Of a stretch of 64,000 nucleotides of DNA, positions 60,401-64,000 are shown piece after piece (positions within the stretch are counted from its first letter, which is position 1; each line of letters begins with the position of its first letter). The translations under genes were made by a program, and so were the position numbers. The notes beneath the pieces are model-generated. The model did no database searches, had not been told where the DNA came from, and saw nothing but the letters and a program-made list of their open reading frames with translations. Source of the DNA: Cornus controversa (Eukaryota > Streptophyta > Magnoliopsida > Cornales > Cornaceae); assembly GCA_026545225.1 (NCBI GenBank), contig CM048846.1, positions 57,416,270 through 57,480,269 of the forward strand, in the 5' to 3' direction.

Positions 60401-62277
60401 AAATGGCCATTTCTAATTATATGATCGAACCCAAAAAAATGGCCATTTATAATTATAAGATCACATACATAAAAATGTTGTCATTATCCAATGTTGGTCC
60501 TGCTTACATTGGGCTCTACAAGGGAAAGAGTGAAGACAAAACTAACCTTTATTTTGTACAGAGTTACTGCACTAGGACTCAAACATTTGTTCTAGGACTT
60601 GTCAACCTAAGCTTTTACCATTGCAACTAGCAATTGATGCATAAAATAATTTGGACAAAATCAGGAAGTAGAAACTTTGTTTTGTCAGGAAATGCCGGTT
60701 AAATATAGTCAAGTAGCAAAATAATGGGACAAAGGATAAGAAAAAACTACACAAAATCACAGCCTCACAAATCAGAAAACTAAAAGAAATAATGATACCA
60801 GATCCAAAGTTCAGATACACATGATAGTAATGCTAGCAGAAGCTTAGATACCTAGAGGGGTGAATATGTCTATTTACTCTTTTGGTTGATTTTAATTTTT
60901 ATTATTACCAAGTTGATAATTTAATTCTGATAGATCGTTGGACTGTTACCCAAGACTCTGATAGAGTTAGCACAAGCCCCAAACAGATTATTCAAGTTGA
61001 TGCTTTGTGTGGCATGTTTCTGCCCAGACTATTCATTCTCTGATTTTGAGAAGCAAAAACTAATCTGTGTTGCTCAATTTTATCAAAAAGGATTTTCTCC
61101 AGTTGAACTCATGAAACTTGATGATCAACTTGACACTTATATTGTGGATGTATGCTCTAGTAGCAAGTTTGAAGGATTAAAAGGGATTGGTGATCTTGCC
61201 AAAAAAAAAAAAATGGTTGAAACCAGAAAAGTAAAGGCGTATTCATTAGTTTATTTGCTTGTGGCACTAATCCTAAGTTCCCAACAGTTGTGAATGCCAC
61301 TCAAGGAACTAAAGAATAAGTTTTAGAATAGGTACTAGTAATCAATTCAAGAAGGTATGTTAGGCTGTTTTCTAGGAAGGAAAATCTAAGTATATATAGG
61401 TCAACAACCATCAATCCACCCACAAATCATGAGCCATGAAACAACAAATTTTTATTCCACAAACAACCTTGGAATCACTAAAATAACAGGTCACGGCTAA
61501 ACTTGTTATTTGACTCAGTGCACATGCATTGAAATCTCATTGACCAATTCGGAACACTAGTTCAGTATCAACATGTGTCCAACAATTAAAATTAGAATTG
61601 GAGAAAATTTAGTTCAATCAAACATAGCTAGAATATCATTACTTATTAAGAATTTGGACTTCAAATACGTTCCACCTTATGTGTCAAGGGTAATTTTGAA
61701 ATTAATGTATATACTACTTAATTTTTATCATAAATTAAATTAATTATGTGTAATGTCTTTTAGTATAAATCATTACATAAGATTGTTGAGTCTATAAACA
61801 ATTTCCAGTAAGAAAGAACCACCGAGCAAAAATATAAAGCAGATACATAATGTTGGCCTCCACAAAGAAATCAATGGATTTAAAAATATAAAAAAAAAAT
61901 CAAACAAGAGTCTGACCTTCTGATCTGGCCATTTAAAAGGCCGTGCCATTGTTGCACCTTCAGTCATCAACACAATATTTCCATTCTTTCCCGTAGCGCC
62001 AGAATTGACAGCACGCAATCCATCCCTTGGAATGCTTGCGAAGAACAATGAATTGATCACTGATTTATTATTTGAACCCAGAAATACTTTACCCCATTGC
62101 TTCGCTCCTCCTGAAAACCCTACAAAGAAAGTGAGATCATTTTCTGTTCGTATATATTTATACATATATAGGGTAAAGACCGGTTGATGATGAACAATTT
62201 GAATAGCAAACAACGCAAGAGAAATTACTATTAAAAGGTGTAAATATTGCTGAAGCAGACAATGTAGCTCGCGCCAT
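44641..62277 (-). CDS. NDC1: NAD(P)H dehydrogenase C1-type, organellar
   Basis: Type II NAD(P)H:quinone oxidoreductase: one flavoprotein that passes electrons from NAD(P)H through FAD to a quinone, without pumping protons. Plant NDC1 is sent to plastids (plastoglobules; plastoquinone, vitamin K1 route) and mitochondria. Exons, in gene order: 62277-62181, 62119-61917, 57879-57784, 55839-55773, 55657-55474, 55211-55118, 55000-54788, 47332-46934, 46781-46705, 44977-44874, 44780-44641. All have GT/AG edges and the phases agree, giving 1,674 bp and 557 residues. Residues 1 to about 75 are Ser/Thr/Ala-rich (transit peptide). FAD motif GGGFGG is at 108-113, the NAD(P) motif GCGYSG at 273-278, and a second FAD motif FAVGDAS near 430-436. 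C-terminus LTKVLSSG agrees with Arabidopsis NDC1 (519 aa), longer mainly at the N-terminus and by an insert near residue 340. No breaks seen. Confidence 0.92.
44978..46704 (-). other. intron 9 of NDC1
   Basis: 1.7 kb of AT-rich intron. Its only recognised content is the SINE at 46243-46370. Confidence 0.8.
46243..46370 (+). mobile_element. Au-type SINE
   Basis: Reads GAGAATTTGGCTCAAATGG, with an A box at 46250-46261 and a B box GGTTCAAGTCC at 46291-46301, 30 bases apart. CTCCTTCCACATGGGAGG lies between them and TGTGTGCCTGAGTTGG follows. This matches the Au SINE family known from many flowering plants. It lies in intron 9 opposite to the gene. Confidence 0.82.
47600..47709 (-). repeat. Copia LTR edge with polypurine tract
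   Basis: Minus strand reads GCTAAAGAGGGAGAT followed by TGTTAGGTCAATAGG, the tract-then-LTR layout seen in Copia elements. Only a scrap of the element survives. Confidence 0.5.
47786..48187 (+). pseudogene. LINE ORF1, DUF4283 part
   Basis: A 133-codon frame with the DUF4283 signature ([32 protein letters not shown]). In plant L1 elements this part binds element RNA. The frame continues in a neighbouring one at 48197-48502 with basic, Arg-rich sequence. Confidence 0.75.
49372..50638 (+). pseudogene. LINE ORF2 endonuclease part
   Basis: Starts at the ATG at 49372 (SWNVCGLN, the first endonuclease block; LQEMKLD with the catalytic Glu). The second half, in another frame at 49874-50638, has RLDRFLLS and NSDHIPLVL (the catalytic SDH). 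A run of about 15 G near 49788-49802 lies close to a frame change. The last 150 residues lead into RT. Confidence 0.82.
51116..52151 (+). pseudogene. LINE ORF2 reverse transcriptase part
   Basis: Blocks [30 protein letters not shown] and [10 protein letters not shown] (FADD box with Thr in place of Ala) are seen at 51150-51510. The frame shifts before 51723, where [19 protein letters not shown] continues. Confidence 0.85.
53255..53440 (-). mobile_element. RTE-type LINE scrap
   Basis: On the minus strand the 3' end of an RTE reverse transcriptase is visible: [11 protein letters not shown], then [17 protein letters not shown], and [11 protein letters not shown]. It is short, carries at least one in-frame stop (after RIIHE) and has no surviving ends. 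Confidence 0.75.
53780..54110. repeat. CCTAGAGG-type repeat in intron 7
   Basis: CCTAGAGGAGGGGTTGAATATG at 53839 resembles starts at 25106, 41601 and 60851. Non-coding; edges not determined. Confidence 0.4.
55840..57783 (-). other. intron 3 of NDC1
   Basis: 1.9 kb. A (GT)n(GA)n microsatellite lies at 57425-57479; the short frames over it are repeat products. Nothing else is recognised. Confidence 0.75.
57425..57479. repeat. (GT)n(GA)n microsatellite
   Basis: About 12 GT units followed by about 15 GA units. Confidence 0.95.
58458..59384 (+). mobile_element. Internally shortened Copia-like LTR element
   Basis: Two direct repeats begin TGTTAGGTTGGCTCAAATTCC (58458) and TGTTTGGTTGGCTC (58788). 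The first is about 200 bp and the second about 600 bp, ending CTCAACA. Between them is about 130 bp, ending in the polypurine run AAGGGGGAGATT against the second LTR. TATAAATAG boxes follow the shared start. No coding domain is left. Fossil. Confidence 0.7.
60043..60216. repeat. 88-bp tandem duplication
   Basis: 60043-60130 and 60131-60216 both begin CGTTAAGTGA and end TATATGAGCAAAGG, with a few differences. Confidence 0.9.
60997..61293 (+). pseudogene. hAT-type transposase C-terminal scrap
   Basis: The frame contains [16 protein letters not shown], then [16 protein letters not shown], then [19 protein letters not shown] and SLVYLLVAL. This is the stretch leading to the hAT dimerisation region in the zinc-finger-MYM / DUF4371 kind of plant transposase-like proteins. 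A run of 13 A at 61201 adds extra lysines. Upstream DDE parts and the following ATxERxFSAM block are not intact. It lies in intron 2, opposite to the gene. Confidence 0.78.
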
Positions 62278-62460
62278 TAAAGGGGGAAACCCAATCACTG
62301 TGTGAAATTAGGGGTTTTCCTATAACTGGAGAGAGGGAGAGATGCAGTAGCTCCAATCACTGCGTGGCAGTTTTAGTTCCACGTTACCTTTTTCCGCATG
62401 TATCATTCGTGTACGGCCTCGAAAATAACAACTAACACCGTCTATCGCCTAACCTCATCG
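62278..62460 (-). promoter_or_regulatory. likely NDC1 promoter and 5' leader
   Basis: Upstream of the ATG at 62277 the minus strand has a pyrimidine patch (CATCTCTCCCTCTCTCC, about 62327-62343), usual near plant transcription starts, and TAACGTGG near 62387-62394, an ABRE-like core. No clean TATA box, as is common for plastid-function genes. Transcription start not determined. Confidence 0.45.
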
Positions 62461-62469
62461 TCATCAGTT

Positions 62470-62880
62470 TGATAGGAAAGAAATAGAAGGCAAAGGAAAG
62501 GAAGGAAAGGAATTTGAATTTTTGAGGATTAAATTAAGGGTGAATAGTAATTTTTGTTATTTAAAAAAAGAAAAAAAATGGAAGAAAATAAAAGAAAAGA
62601 CTATTTTTTAATAAAACTTTGTTAATAAAAACTTTACCCTTCTTTTGATAAAAGCTAAAATTTGTTTTTTTAAATATAAAGAATATAATGATAAAATTTT
62701 AAATTATTTCATTTTTTTTCTTTCTCCAAACATGTTAAATATTATTTCCTTTCTTTTTTTTTACTAATCAACCAAAAACGATAAAAGTTTAACACTATTC
62801 TTTTTCTTTTCTTTATTTTTTTTTTCTCTCATTAATAATGTTATAATTTTTTTTCTTTTTCATTCTACCAAACATAGCTT
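62470..62880. mobile_element. possible Tourist-like MITE upstream of NDC1
   Basis: A purine-rich left arm (GGAAAGAAATAGAAGG) and pyrimidine-rich right arm ending CTACCAAACATAGCTTA resemble the layout of the MITE at 10951. The left terminal repeat is not clear, so the call is tentative. Confidence 0.35.
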
Positions 62881-64000
62881 AAAATTTGATTGAAACTTAT
62901 CGTGACACCTCCTTTTCTCGTTATACCCTTATCTTATTTTAATAGATTAAATACCAACAATATATTATTTGAGAAATGTCAAAAATGACCTTTCATCTCT
63001 CCTTTCTTTCTCTGCTAAAAAGACTTTTCTCCTTATACCCTTTTCTCCTTACACCTACATTAATTCATTCCTCAAGAGTTGTAGACTTGCCACACATACC
63101 AACTACTCAATTCCAGAACTCAACTCCTAGTGTGACTAGAACTTGAAGTTGAAACCTACACCATTGGATATAGGATTCAAAAATACTCAATTTAAAAAAA
63201 AACTGCACTCAATTCCAATCTAAAATAAAGAAGTTATGTCCTATTGAAGTTTGGACACAACAGGAATTTCGATCATGCGAAAATGCCATTTCGCACAATC
63301 AAAATTGCACTCTGCAGAATCTCCAGCAACCTGATACATTGACCATTTTGGATCCAAATTTCAATCTAACAACCTAAGATCATTCTCTCATCATTGAAAC
63401 CATCTATACATGATATATCATCGCACACATATCCCAAATCACACATTTGAATCATTATGATCTCACCATCCTCGTACATTTCTATCAAAATGCATATATC
63501 ATTGCATACATTCACAATATCCATACACCAACTTCATTGGTTATACATACAAGGTCCAAATGAATATATACAAGTTACATATAACGTGAATGTAACTATA
63601 ACTCAACATAATCAACATGCCACATGCAGGTATGGATAGCCAAATACATAGTCTATACATTATATCTCAAAATATACCAAAAATGCTCCTATGAGTTCCA
63701 AGTGACTAATAAAGTCATTCATGTCATTCGTGCCTTACTTGCAAAATGGTTTGGGGGAGCGGGGTGAGCATACAACTATGCCCAGCAGGAACGCCCCAAC
63801 CCACATAGGCATCGACCCGACACCGACCTACATGTCACTATACTACATGACGTTTACAATGCTCTCATGCAAACAACATAATACAAATTAAGTATGAATG
63901 CATTCAACTAATATATCATGCATTTCAATGCATGTCATTGCTATAATAAGTCAACATGCATTCTATCATTCTATGCCACAAATACCCATATATATGTCAC
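62881..64000. repeat. probable long-LTR sequence at the window end
   Basis: Non-coding, rich in short repeats. It has GGGGTGAGCATACAACTATGCCCAGCAGG-like sequence (63757) of the kind found in Tekay/Del LTRs, and CGAT-words as in 15100-15300. Edges are not visible, so element and orientation are open. Confidence 0.35.

Larger units (their letters stand above)
57880..61916 (-). other. intron 2 of NDC1 (4.0 kb)
   Basis: Holds a Copia-like remnant (58458-59384), a tandem duplication (60043-60216) and a hAT-transposase scrap (60997-61293). Edges CAG|AGA and AAG|GTCAGA are intact. Confidence 0.82.

Overview
This is nuclear DNA of a flowering plant, almost certainly a eudicot. It is AT-rich and full of introns, it carries plant-type LTR elements whose primer sites match initiator tRNA-Met (TGGTATCAGAGC), and it holds Au-type SINEs, L1 and RTE LINEs, a Helitron and Harbinger-like elements. 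The species cannot be named from what is visible.

Only one host gene looks complete. It is an organellar type II NAD(P)H:quinone oxidoreductase of the NDC1 type, on the minus strand at 44641-62277. It has 11 exons whose splice phases all agree, giving a 557-residue reading frame. Its introns hold an L1 LINE (intron 7), an RTE scrap (intron 7), a Copia-like remnant and a hAT-transposase scrap (intron 2) and an Au-type SINE (intron 9). A Tourist-like element lies just upstream of its start.

The rest is a layered record of mobile elements. 1-5061: a young Copia element (minus strand, one LTR cut by the window edge). 5293-7910: a short Ty3-type element with both LTRs and a perfect 5-bp target duplication, apparently gag only. 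8.8-13.7 kb: a J-domain scrap, a tRNA-derived SINE, one orphan membrane-protein exon and three Tourist/Harbinger-like elements, one nested in another. 14.3-24.2 kb: several Ty3 fossils, with a 4.8-kb Helitron (17572-22366) that carries an OEP61/TPR7-like exon. 24.2-34.2 kb: a Harbinger-like element with 3-bp target duplications, which itself received a SIRE-type Copia element with a 2.66-kb LTR. 34.2-41.6 kb: more Ty3 fossils split by a very long LTR-type sequence. 42.8-43.8 kb: an L1 tail with poly-A.

The clearest new-looking items are the Helitron with its captured exon and an unfilled copy of its target in the same window, the two-copy Harbinger-like family, the gag-only Ty3 element with an unassigned second reading frame, and two arrays inside LTRs (palindromes at 26.7 kb, spaced CACGTG boxes at 37.8 kb). 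No wholly new system with a demonstrable function was found.
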